Source: Cladorrhinum sp. PSN259
Taxonomy: Eukaryota; Ascomycota; Sordariomycetes; Sordariales; Podosporaceae
DNA: 64,000 bases
Direction of reading: 5' to 3'
NCBI GenBank assembly: GCA_033725935.1
Contig: MU867085.1
Coordinates: 1 to 64,000 of the forward strand
The notes below the pieces were generated by a model. It searched no databases. It had not been told where the DNA came from and saw only the letters and a list, made by a program, of their open reading frames with translations. Of this stretch, positions 9,591 to 20,514 are shown one piece after another. Position numbers and translations under genes: made by a program. How positions within the stretch are numbered: the stretch's first letter is position 1; every line of letters starts with the position of its first letter.

Positions 9591-11288
9591 TTAACCAAGA
9601 ACGAGGCCAACGAGATCGCTTCGACCGTTGATGAGGTGGCTTTTAATGGTAAGGCTGGTAGATTCTGTGGTTGAGGTCACTCTCCCGCCCAAGTTACGGT
9701 ACTGTTTAATATAACAGTGAGCCCACTGAGCACGAATGGGCATCCACTGCCTCTGTACATAACGTAGTACACGGCGTTGCTGGCTGAAGTAGGTGGTGAA
9801 ATGGGTCCAAGTCATCCTCAACGCTTGCTCAGTCTCTGAGTATAAGAGGGCCTTAAAGAAGGTAACAAAGCCGTGAGGGTCTCTCTTGATGTTGACCGGA
9901 CGGTTGCCCTCAACATCATTGCCATCGATCTGATCAGTAATACCAAGGCGAATATTATTGAGAAAGGATCGCTCTCGATCTGTGAGGCCAGCGGAAGATT
10001 CCTAATCAGTGCCCTGGCGCTTCTCAACATCCTCTTCATCATTGTTGGTATCCTCATCGTCGTCTTCGCCTCAGAACTACTTAGACTTTGCGTTCAGGAG
10101 GATGTCCTTAAGCAAGTGAAAGATGCAGATTTGTTGTTGGGCGTCAGGAAAGATCTTTGCCAATGCTGCTTTCATCTCTTTACAAGTATCCGTGATGATA
10201 ACCTCACGGTCCTTGATGCCGTTTTGATTCCGTATATCTTTTGTAGCTTGGAAAAGGAACTCAAATGCTTCCTCTGTCTCACAATTTACTAGGCCAAAGA
10301 ACTGTGAGAAGTTTGTGCCTACACCTGTGAGGGATGTTGCTTGATAGAATGGCATATTAAAACGGTTGGTACTGTAAGTCATATCGATATACATGACCTC
10401 CCAATATAACTTCATCAGCTCCAATATAGGGGGCTCAATCCACATAAGGCACTGAACTTGATCAGGATCATCGGGTTCCATACGGTACCGGTGCTTAACC
10501 GCAGCATTATCGAAATGCTTGATAAGGTAACTAGCAGATGAGTAACCGTCGAGGAGGTATCGACGACGTGATTGCTGAGCGTTATAAATGCTTTTCCGTG
10601 TAAGGGCAGTGCCGTTAACCTGCCTTTGGACTAGGTGAAGAATCTCTCTTGCTCGAATAGCTGGCTCATTGAGGGCGCTGGCGATGATCTCGTTTTCTTC
10701 ATCGGTAATCTTGCGGTGTTGGGGGTGCGCAGAGGAATGGGAGGATGCATCGTGGTTGTGAACCTGTTGACTGGCTATATTACTGTTGTAAAACCTCCAA
10801 CCTTCGCCAGGGATTCTTTTCGCAGTGCCTTTCCATTTGCAGCCACACTTGCGTGTTGAGGTTGATCGTGATACCGCTGTTGATTTGCGTGGTTTACCGA
10901 AGCGATCGCAGATAATATCGTAGCGGGTATAATCTCTTTCGTCGCCTTGCCCTGACTTGCGCCTTCCTGACTACCGTGTCACAGCAAAGCCGTGATCCTT
11001 GGCCCAGTGTAGGTTGAGAGACTCTTGGAGTTCTTGAATAGTTGGGGCTGGCTTGTGTTCGCTCACGGGATCACCGGGGTCACTGGGAATGCCGAACCCA
11101 TCGGGAGGGTTGGGAATGGCTTCATGCTCTTCCTCATCAGAGTCGTACTCGCTCTCAGAAAAACCACCCCACTCAGGGGCATCTGGAGCATCGGAATCGG
11201 TGGCGATAACTTCGTCGTCAATGTCGTCAATGCCGTCGAGGATAAAAAGACCAGGGTTCAGCACTTTAGCTGCAGGGTATGGAGGCAT
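9591..11288 (-). pseudogene. MULE-type transposase relic (FAR1-like DNA-binding plus MULE domain)
   Basis: The minus strand from ATG 11288 reads an acidic N-terminus (residues 1-95). A FAR1-type zinc region follows, containing RYDIICDRFGKPRKS and STRKCGCKWKG, then HNHDASSHSSAHPQHRKIT. The core MULE transposase domain lies at 10480-10077, with YIDMTYSTNRFNMPFY (the catalytic Asp context) and EVIITDTCKEMKAAL. The same frame holds from 11288 to 10077 with one TAG at 10971-10973. After two stops and frame changes at about 10070-10050, similarity resumes downstream (SETEQALRMTWTHF, WMPIRAQWAHCYI, TTESTSLTIKSHLINGRSDL, to about 9600), the usual C-terminal third. The element is inactive. Terminal inverted repeats were not found. 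The pogo element starts 170 bp upstream of its start codon. Confidence 0.82.
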
Positions 11289-11456
11289 GTTGCCGACGGG
11301 AACGCTAATTATCTGTCAGTAGCCGTATTTGTAAGCAAAAAAGGGGCCATACCTTGCAAATCGTCGTTGATTTTGCAAAGCGCTCGAAAACGTCGTTTTT
11401 AAAGGATTTGGCAGCTACACTTATACGAAGATAATTAAAAAAGCTAAAAATCTATA

Positions 11457-11499
11457 ACGTACATTATAAGCGAGTGACCCATATAAGTGAGTGACCCAC
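11457..11499 (+). repeat. Left terminal inverted repeat of the pogo element
   Basis: 43 bp, matching the reverse complement of 13275-13317 at 42 positions, directly preceded by TA at 11455-11456. Confidence 0.92.
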
Positions 11500-11554
11500 T
11501 TCCTTCGCGACGTGATACCTTAACACTCAACAACAATTTCTTCAACCATCTAAG

Positions 11555-13231
11555 ATGCCTTCTCATTCAAATGAAGCCCACATAATTTTAGCCCTCTAAG
11601 CGCTTGAAAACGACAAGAATCTAAGCGAACGAGCCGCAGCCAAGATCTATGGAGTCGATTGTAAGACTCTAGGGCGTCGACGCGCTGGCCGGCCTGCACG
11701 ACGCGATATTACGCCCAAATCGCGCCGGCTCACAGATTCCGAAGAGAAAGCTATTATTCAATATATTATTGAGCTAGTTACGCGATCTTTTCCACTAAGG
11801 CTCCGTAGTATGGAAGATATGGCTAACCATCTATTACGCGTACGCGACGCGCCCCCTGTCGGCAAGCTCTGGGCACACAACTTCGTCAAACGCCAGCCAG
11901 AGCTCCGCACGCGTTATTCGCGTAGATACGACTACCAGAGGGCCAAGTGCGAAGATCTAAAGATTATTAGCGCGTGATTTGCCCTCGTACGGAATGTTAA
12001 GGCTAAGTACGGTATTATAGATAATGATATCTATAATTTCGATGAGGTTAGGTTTATGATGGGCATTATCTTCGCGGGCATGGTCGTTATAACCTCAGAT
12101 GGCCGTAGCAAGGCTAAGCTAGCATAGCCTGATAACCGTGAATGGGCAACGGTAATCTAGGGCGTTAATGCCCTTGGCTAGGCCATCCCTCCATTCATTA
12201 TCTTAGCCGCATAGTACTACCTCGCCAACTAGTATACCGAGTGTAACCTCCTAGCCGACTGGCGTATCGCAACCACCGAAAATGGCTGGACTATTAATGC
12301 GGTAGGCCTTAATTAAATCAAGCACTTCGATTTCCATACAGCACCTCGTACGAAAGGCAAATACCGATTATTGATCCTCGACGGCCACGATAGTCACCAC
12401 TCGACGGAATTCGAGCTCTATTGCCAGCAGAATAATATTATTACGCTATGCATGCCTCCGTATTCCTCCCACCTCCTCCAGCCACTTGATATTGGCTGCT
12501 TTAGGCCGTTAAAGCAGGCGTATGGTCGCCAGATCGAGGACTTAATGCGCGCGCATATTAACCACGTAAGCAAGCTCGAGTTCCTTTATACCTTTCGCGA
12601 GGCCTTCTATGCCTCTATTACCGAGAGGAATATCCAGGGCGGCTTTACAGGGACTGGCCTTATACCGTACGATCCAGAGAGGGTACTTTCTAAGCTAGAT
12701 ATCAAGCTTCGTACGCTAACACCCCCGCCCTCACAGCCTAGCACTGCCCACACTTAGGTCTTCCAGACACCACACAACCCTCGAGAAGCTAAATCGCAGT
12801 CAACGCTTATCAAAACTCGCATTGCCAACCATCAAAATAGCTCCCCAACTACGATATTAGCTGCTATGGACCAGCTTGAGAAGGGTACAACAGCTATAAT
12901 GCATCGAGTGGCTCTCCTCGAGTCAGAGGTCGCTTCGCTCCGTAAGGCTAATGAGGCATTAAGCAAGCGCCGGAGAGCCAAAAAAACACGTATACAGCTT
13001 AGAGGATCACTTACTATACAGGGTGCACAGGAGGTACTTGGTCAGGGTAACATTAGTAGAGAGGGAATGCAAGAAACGCAGTTAGGTAATAATAGTATAG
13101 GGGAGGGTTATGCGAGGGTTCGGTGCTGTAGTGTATGCGGCAAGCCTGGACATAACGCGCGCACTTGCCAGGAGGCTGGAGAATCATCTGATTCAGCCGT
13201 TTCTGATGTAATTATAGTTGGTTCTTAGTAT
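11555..13231 (+). pseudogene. Pogo-family DDD transposase with zinc knuckle, nine in-frame stops
   Basis: One frame of 558 codons runs from ATG 11555 to TAG 13229. The N-terminus carries the helix-turn-helix/CENP-B-like region (LSERAAAKIYGVDCKTLGRR, then SMEDMANHLL and LWAHNFVKRQPELRTRYSRR). The DDE superfamily catalytic acids are all retained: NFDEVRFMMG, LILDGHDSHHS and LLQPLDIGCF. The C-terminal part has a coiled segment (12866-12970) and a zinc knuckle CSVCGKPGHNARTC (C-x2-C-x4-H-x4-C). Nine internal stops interrupt it: the first is TAA (11597), the second TGA (about 11975), six more lie between 12125 and 12320, and a TAG lies at about 12755. All nine can be explained as Gln or Trp codons changed by C-to-T on one strand, the RIP signature. 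Confidence 0.9.
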
Positions 13232-13274
13232 CGTGGCTGTATAATTGAAGATAGTTACTGTGGGTTTGTTAGAG

Positions 13275-13317
13275 GTGGGTCATTCACTTATATGGGTCAC
13301 TCGCTTATAATGTACGT
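13275..13317 (-). repeat. Right terminal inverted repeat of the pogo element
   Basis: 43 bp, reverse complement of 11457-11499 with one mismatch, directly followed by TA at 13318-13319. Confidence 0.92.
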
Positions 13318-13392
13318 TATGCGTAATTGGATAAAGTAGGTAGGCAGAAAAAAAAGCGGTATAAAATTACCTTATTACTAAGCCTTATAAAG

Positions 13393-13481
13393 ACCAGTGC
13401 GCGTATAGTAAAAAGGGGGTGCGTGCCTAGCCAATGTGGCAGTGCGCGTATAGTAAGAAGGGGGTGCGTGCCTAGCAGGTG
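13393..13481 (+). repeat. Two-copy direct tandem repeat of about 46 bp
   Basis: The phrase CAGTGCGCGTATAGTA, then A/G-AAGGGGGTGCGTGCCTAGC, occurs twice back to back. It lies 75 bp right of the pogo element and may belong to the older sequence into which that element inserted. Confidence 0.75.
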
Positions 13482-14529
13482 CCAAAAAGAAAATATGGAG
13501 CTAGGAATAGCAAAACATTCGGCAAATATAAGGGATATCCTTACGCTACTCGCGGCAATCTTTGTCTGTTCATACTTGAGAGACCACACTAAAAACCCCT
13601 ATCCGAGCGCGCAGCGGGCGAGTCACTCAATCTCCGTATGTAGCCTAATTTAGCAACGTACCTTACTTACCAAACGGAATCGGGAAGAAACCCTAAACCG
13701 GAAATAGTATGGATTCTGACCATATCCTTCCCTTTGCAAAGAACTAGCTGGTGGCAATAAAACATACAGCCCTTTTCGGGCAAAAAGCATTCCATGATGT
13801 GCTCTTGCTTGGCTTTTCTTCTTGCTCGTTCTTTTCTGCTTCGTGAACGTTAGAACCGGTGAAGGAGTGTGGAAGTAACAGTCGGAGGGAAAGAACTTGA
13901 CTGTCCACTTCTTATCGAGACATTTTTTCTACACCTCTCACGCAAAGGAGATTTGGCAGTTGCTGACATGGAGATAGGTATATGTAAACAGGGAAAAGAA
14001 AGAAAAGAAACCCTATGGGAGATAATGATCAAGGACCATAGGAAATCCAGACAAATTGGTTTTTTTTTTTTTTTTTTTTCATTTATTTTGATATATCCCC
14101 TCTTTAGACTGCACGCACATTCTCAACGCCCTCAACTGGAATATCGGGCATCCGACTGTTCACTTCTTCATCACCGAGGAAACAGACAGCCAGGAGGTCG
14201 TGGACTTAGCGTCTTACATATGCGAGATCGCTCTTTATTGTTATGACTCTGTCTCGGCGAAGCCTTTAGTCATAGCGAAGGCATCACTTGGAGCAATGGA
14301 AGGAACAAGAGAGCACTCTTGCTGTACGACACTAAATATTTATAGATAACGGGTAGAGTCCTTTTCCTCACTTCATGTTGCTGCATTTTAGTTTTTTGCC
14401 TTCCCACTCCCTCCTAACTTATTTTTTGCGGTTTTATTTTTGGTGATATTGTTGTTGCTATTAGCTATACTTCATGACGGGAAACACCGAAATCTCTCAC
14501 GTGCTGGCGGCCCTTCGCTACGCTATAGG
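13482..14529. other. Intergenic region, no gene recognised
   Basis: Short unrelated open frames only. A run of about 20 T lies at 14060-14079. The sequence grades into the 0.5-kb repeat at its right end. Confidence 0.35.
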
Positions 14530-15075
14530 GCGCTTCTATTACAACCTGCACCGGGTAGGGTTCAGACTATAAGGCAGTACGCCTGGGTTAATATAACAGG
14601 GGAATCGAAGGTTACGGGACGCTCTTAAACGGGGTTAATTACTGTTAACTAATAGGTAGCTTTGCAAACTTCTCTATAGAGGAAGTATAAGACTATAAAG
14701 AGGATTATAGATAATAAATTATATTACTTGCGTAAGGAACTAAGTCCTTACGATAGGAAGCGCCTAGCTCTCCCCTTACTTATAGTAAAGCTATCTATAT
14801 ATATTTTCCTAAGTATATTATATACTGACTTCGCTAACTGCTCTAACTGTACCTTAGTCTCCGTAGTCAGTATGGTTAACCTTACGACTGCGCTACTTAC
14901 AGTTCTCAGATCGCAGTCAGTATAGTTAATCCCTGATTAGCTGCATTAGGACTTATGGGTCTTCCTATCCCTGGTCCAGCGATTAGCTATAGACCACACA
15001 ATGCCCTGCATTAGGGTCCGTGTGCGGGGGAGGTTTACGCGCGAGGCGTAACAGCGAGGCGTAATATATACCTCG
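14530..15075 (+). repeat. Dispersed 0.5-kb repeat, copy C
   Basis: It has the same landmarks in the same order as copy B (1715-2222): CCGGGTAGGGTTCAGACTATAAGG, the palindrome around GTAAGGAACTAAGTCCTTACG, AGCTATCTATATATATT, and ACGCGCGAGGCGTAA at the right end. It carries fewer AT transitions than copy B, so it is less degraded. It converges on copy D. Confidence 0.78.
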
Positions 15076-15430
15076 CGCGTAAGTTTTCCCCGTATATAGA
15101 CTATAATACAGGATATTATGCGATAATAGCTAATTATTAGGTCAGAGATATAAAGACCTATAAGTCCTAGCATAACTAATTAAAGATTACTTAATATAAT
15201 CAGTCGCTAAGACTACTAAATTTATTAAGTATATAAAACTTAAGGAGTTGCTTAGTCTACTTAGCTGCCAAGACTACTAAGTATACTAAATAAGGTATAA
15301 TATATTTTAGAAACATATATAGATAGCTCCACTATAAGGAGAGGAAAGCGCTAAGCGCTTCGTATCGTAAGGACTTAGTTCCTTACGCAAGTAATATAGT
15401 TCATTATCTATGATCTTCTTTATAGAGTTG
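15060..15430 (-). repeat. Dispersed 0.5-kb repeat, copy D (partial, inverted)
   Basis: It reads as the reverse complement of the distal two thirds of copies B and C: the GCGAGG..TTACGCGCG end near 15075, the GGTCTTTATATCTCTGACCTAATAATT stretch in reverse at about 15130-15160, and the GTAAGGACTTAGTTCCTTACG block at 15367-15387. It lacks the outermost 150 bp. C and D together form a tail-to-tail inverted pair centred near 15067. Confidence 0.72.
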
Positions 15431-18400
15431 TCGCCATGCATAAAATGATGCAGATAGTGTCGTCTGAACGCGCATCGGCATTCTCGGGCTGCGTAAGTCT
15501 TTCGCATAAAAGCTGGAGCCCCTTAGAGCAGTGCCTAAGCTCTCGACCCGACTCTTTCGGCGACCGGCTGCTGGTTCCGTAAGCACGTGATCCGGTAAGA
15601 AGCATAAAGTAATCCTCGGCGGTGCTTATCATAGTGTAAAGGAACACCGCGTCGTAAGCGATTGGTTCTAGCCATCGCCGGTCTAGCTTATCAAACTCGA
15701 CGCATGGTTCAAGTGTGTAGAGGGCTCGTTTTGCGATCGACGAAACTGCGCACGGGTGGCTGCATAGAAGTCAGCCTATGCCAAAACAAGGTGACGGTAG
15801 AGGAGAGGGGTCGGAGATGGCGGATTAGGCTATTGACTCGCTAGGCACTAGGCTCGGCCCGCCCCGGATATAACACATTAATGCATCACACACAGGGCTC
15901 GATCGAGGAGGAACTTACAGCGTAATACAACCACAACGGTAAATGGCTCCACTGTCTTATCGGCAAATCGGACCAAGGAGAGATCCGTCCCAACCTTTGC
16001 AGGGATTAGGAATCCCGAAAAGACGGCTAACATACTGGACCCTGTCTGTGTTGCCCGTGATGGAGCCGGGGTTGCTTGCTTTGCTACCGACGAGCCCCGC
16101 TTCGACTTAGGTTTTTTCTTCCCAGAGTTCTGGTCTGCTGGCTTAGGCTGATAATTAGATTTGCCGTTGCTAGCCCTAGGAGCCTTTGTGGACCGCTTGG
16201 GGAGAGTCCTCCCCAGGTTCTTCACCAACATCATATAGCTGCGGATAAGCTTTCGGGTCTATTAGTCTGTCTGCTTAGAATATGGGGGACCTATAGAAAT
16301 AATAAAGGGCATGTTATCTGCTATCTCGTGGGCTGGGAGTGAGTCTATGTTCGAGGGTAGCAGGCGACTTTTGCACGCCTTCGGTTTCAACACGGAAATC
16401 TGACCGCCGTGATGAGGTGGCATCGGTCCTGTGGGGCTCACCTTGATCAAAAGGCATTGTCGAGGATATTGCTTTCCGAAACGAGAAGTTGGACTTTGCG
16501 TTAGGCGACTAATGGCACAAATGCTTTTCGGGAGCCCGGCCGTAGATATCTCGCCTGTCGGATTCTCGAGGTATCAATCGCCCCGGGGTGACAGGTGCTT
16601 AGGTTGATTCAGGTGGGATTGGAGATTGGGAAGAGATGGGTGAGATTGATTCCTTAGTTAGGAATGTAATGGGGAGGGGTGGCGGCCTTCCTTAAAAGAG
16701 GAAGGAATGTCCGATTTTCTCCTGAATAACACGCGGAAAGAAGGACTAATGGTAACCTGGAATTAAACTGTCTGTTGGCCCCGCCCTCGGCAGCTGCAGG
16801 CTGTCAGGCACGATCCTTTCTGACATTTTTTTTCTCTCAAAGGAAGTGGTGTTGGGATTTTTTCGCTTGTTAATTGCTGATGGTGTCGTTGGCAATTAGA
16901 TAACCTGGCGCTGCGCTGGGCGTCTTTTCCCATATGGGCAAGGCAGGCGACAAAGCCAACCAAAGCCAGGACGGCCAAGCAGCAACCAGCGGGGTCATTT
17001 AGCAAGAAGAGGAGATAACCTGCCTACATGTACTGTGGATACTATTAGCATCGACATGGTCAAGCAATTTTTGTCAGCACCAAGTTGTCATGAACGGCGT
17101 CTCTCATTATCTCCGAACCATGTGGGTTCTTCTAACCGTTTGAAGAAGACAGTTGATCGACCATAGAGGCAGGTATGGACATTTGTTCAGGCTAGTTCAA
17201 TCGGAGAATATCTGTGAAATTTGCCGAGGGTGATAAAGGAAAATAGACCGATTGTGAAGAAGATTGGCAAGCAAAAGGACCGGACATCATGTTGACAGGC
17301 GCCGTAACCCGGAGTGACCGTGGTGGCCGGAGCGGAGAAAACAGCAATCCCGTCTCTGCGGCCACTGTGGGCCTCCATTTGGTGGTTCAATACGCGCTGA
17401 GCAGAGGAGATGAAAAGCTTAGATAAATTCGTGCATGTGTTTTTAGCATATTGTGGGCATGCCGAGTTTCGTGGGGGCCTTGTGGCAGAGGGATCGTAAA
17501 GGATTCTCCCCAGGCCGGACAGGGTCATGCCGCTCGCTCACTGGGACTACCTTTGTGCCGCATAACCATTAGAAGCGGGAATATCTTTAAATGAATTGGA
17601 AGTTCAGGGTCTCTGGATGTGTTGTAGAACGGACGGGGGACTGACGACTATTTTCGGCATGCCAAGTTGCAATGTCTTGCGGCAGATCATCATCCAGACC
17701 CACCGCCGCCGAGTGGTCGGGCCCGTTCCCGCCACGACGACGGCTACTGCCCGCCCCGCGCGGGGTCTCGGTTCCCCCGCCATAACCACACACGCCCCGT
17801 ACCGGCTGCCGCGCTCGGCGGGCGAGGGACCCACCCACCGGCGATAGGTTGCTAGCCCTTCCCGAGCACCGAGTCGTACCGAGAGGAGAAAAAGGTAAAG
17901 GAAAAGAGGGGAAGAAAGCGAGAAAAGGGAGAAATAAACAAGGGAGGAAGAAAAAAAAAGAAACTAAAGGGGAGAAAGGGAGGGGAAGAGTGACAAGCTA
18001 CTAATTATCCCCGGATATTTGTGAGCTTTTCTTCTTCAGGGCACGGTGTGGCTCTGCCTTCCTTGATGGGTTTCGTTTTCATGGCGTTTGGGGAAATTAT
18101 GGCGCTGGAATACAGGTGCTGTGGACAGGACTGCTGAATTCTAATTGCTCCATTTTCCTTGCGCAACGCCGATCAGATCCCACCCTGGGAAACTCGGTGG
18201 AAATATTGAATTCTACTAGCTCTGATGTTCGCCACATGTGCCAGATCTTCATGCCTCAGCGTTGAGCGGGTCGCCGACTCGGGGAAACGGGGAGAAGAAG
18301 AAAGGAGCGCACGGATGGATCGTCGTCGGGCTTACCGTTTTCACACTCAATTGGACGAAGCTGAGTTAGCTTGGACGATTGATCTTAGCTCTTGACAGGG

Positions 18401-18578
18401 CGACCTGGACAAACCGTCATGGCAATGAAAAAGGACGCATGGCAACCACATCTCGTGACTGCTCATGGATATGAGGTTCATCTTTCTAGAATCCCCAGAG
18501 GGTCGAGTAAATCGTCCGGCAGAAGTGTTATACTCCGGAAATCGTCAGAATAGCGGAGTCCCAATCGCAACCATATCA
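15431..18578. other. Long intergenic region with a purine-rich tract
   Basis: No gene is supported. A minus-strand frame at 15878-16234 encodes a Lys/Pro/Ser-rich basic segment (KPADQNSGKKKPKSKRGSS) without a known domain; it could be an exon of an unrecognised gene but has no partner exons I can join. 17880-17998 is a nearly pure GA-rich tract on the plus strand, about 115 bp with AAAGG/GAGAA units, which can form unusual structures and often lies near promoters. The last few hundred bases precede the rhodopsin-like gene. Confidence 0.35.
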
Positions 18579-20026
18579 ATGGCATTCAACCCCGTCGACC
18601 CTGCTGAATCGAAGCAGCCGGCGATCATCGCCATCTCAGTTACCCTCCCAGCGCTATCAGCACTCGCCATTGCGTTGCGGTTATACACACGGCTCTTCAT
18701 CGTCAAGTTGACCGGGCCTGACGATTGGTTGATTGTTGTTGCATTGGTACGACCTTTCTGTGCCCTCGAGCTCACGATGTTGGGATAAAGCTGACAGCTG
18801 CTTATAGTTTCTGGCTATCGATACTTCGATCGAGGTCGTACTAGGTATCTACTTACTGACTCGTCGTGAAAAGGGAAGGGAGGGGGAAAGGGGCAGAAGG
18901 GAAAGAAAAAGAAGAGCTGACATGGACTTGCTAGAGACCCACTGGGGCCTGGGGCTCCATCTACGGACCGTCACTCCAGAGATGCTTCTGGAACAGATGA
19001 AGGTATATACGCCGTCCTCTTCCCGTCACGTTAAGCAAGTTATATACGTACCTTTGCTGAAATCTTTGCAGGCGCTATACGCATCTATCCTCAACTATAA
19101 TCTGGCAAATAATATGGTCAAGATGTCCTTCCTCCTCCAGTACCGACGTATCTTCGGTAGCAGCAGCCCCACCGCCGACCGTGTGTGCCGCTGGTTCTTC
19201 TTTTTCGTCATGCTCTGGGCTGCTACGCAGGCGGTCCTCCTCGGAGTTTCCTGCATCCCGGTCGCTACCATCGTGCCCAGCATGGCCAACAAGTGTCTCG
19301 ACACCTTGCCGGTGTGGTACTTCTCGTCGACTATGAACATCGTCACCGATTTCCTTATCTTTATTATCCCGCTGCCTTGCGTGTACAACCTGACGTTACG
19401 CACGAATCAGAAAATCCTAGTCTTTTCCATCTTCTCTCTGGGCTTCTTGTAAGTGTCCCTGCGCCTAACTTCGCTCGTCGGACAGACCGACGATCGAGAT
19501 GCCCTGTATCGCCCTCTCTAAGGTGGCCTAGTACCTGTATTATTTCCATCATCCGCCAAGTGAACCTTCAGGTTGTCCCCACTACTAAGGACCCAACCTG
19601 GGATAAGTAGGTCAAATTCGCGCTCCCGTTGCCCCCTTACAGCTGTTTCAGGAACCATTGTGCTCCCGAGACGGCGCTTTTGCCCCCAAATTGCTCCCGA
19701 CATATCTCGATTAGAAATTGGATGGCTGACATTGTTGGATAAGCGTCGAGCTGACGCTGTGGAGCGTCGCCGAGCTCAATTGCGGCATAATTTGCGCCTC
19801 ACTGCAGACCTTGCGACCGCTCTTGTCTAGGTTTATACCAGGCTTGACATTTTCAGGTTCTGCACACGGTGGTCGGGGATGCCGACTATTTCGTGGCATT
19901 AACGATGCAGAACTCCTTGAGCCCGGCACTTCCATCTTCGATTCCGACTGCCGAATCAACATTGTTAGGTGTCCGGGAGCACATGTCGCTAATGCGAGAG
20001 GGTTGACGAAACTGTCGGGCGAGTAA
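18579..20026 (+). CDS. Fungal rhodopsin-domain (PTH11-related) seven-TM membrane protein
   Basis: My exon model is 18579-18746, 18808-18844, 18935-19002, 19072-19448, 19532-19606 and 19744-20026, giving 335 residues with every phase closing. Exons 2 and 3 join as VVLE-THWGLGLHL, exons 4 and 5 as GFFTCIISIIR, and exons 5 and 6 as TWDNVELTLWSVAELNCGII. The last supplies the W-S-x-x-E-x-N-x-G motif and PLLSRF that close this family. Seven hydrophobic helices are visible: AIIAISVTLPALSALAIAL, DDWLIVVALFLA, the segment around LYASILNYNLANNMVKM, WFFFFVMLWAATQAVLL, IVTDFLIFIIPLP, ILVFSIFSLGFF and ELNCGIICASL. Two Cys in the TM4-5 loop (SCIP, KCLD) are typical. Family members are plasma-membrane proteins, some acting as PTH11-type receptors in host sensing; the ligand is unknown. 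All introns are GT-AG. Confidence 0.85.
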
Positions 20027-20514
20027 ACTGTCTACTGTGGTAATATGACATTTCACTCGGTGTCCAATAGCCAATCAGTTAATGTAACCTCGCATTCTTG
20101 GGTTCGGATCCTCCCCTGGCCAAGGCCCTGTTTCGTGCTGATTGATCTCGGCGCTCCAGCTTCAACTAGCTGCCGCCCAGGTCGAGGAACTGCTCGTTTG
20201 TTCTTCACGAACCGTGACTTTGACATCCACGTGAATCTTCCGTTTACAATAACATGGGGCGGCAGCCACGGACCAGTCTCCGCTGCACGGGCTCTTTGAG
20301 GCGACCACTTTTGGCCGTTCATGGTTATCGTCACGGACTATGAGTGGCAGTAATACACCCGGACGCCGCCGGCGTCACTACCCGACGATACGTATGAACT
20401 GTATGTTGAAGACCGAGTGGGAAGCTTCCACCTCCTCGGACTGATTCCAGTATCCTATAGATGATCTAGAGATCAGCGATCCCTGATCCTTCTACCCCCA
20501 ATACCCCTTAGGTG

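Larger units (their letters stand above)
11457..13317 (+). mobile_element. Pogo/Fot1-type Tc1-mariner DNA transposon, complete with TIRs and TA duplication
   Basis: The element is 1,861 bp. The left end (11457-11499, starting ACGTACATTATAAGCGAGTG) and the right end (13275-13317) are inverted repeats of 43 bp with one mismatch (G at 11491 in the left end, where the right end would give A). TA dinucleotides at 11455-11456 and 13318-13319 are the target-site duplication expected for this superfamily. Each end contains the motif GAGTGACCCA twice with slight variation, possibly a transposase-binding repeat. The single internal gene is read on the plus strand and is interrupted only by stops, with no large indels, so the insertion is structurally intact but mutationally dead. 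Confidence 0.93.
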
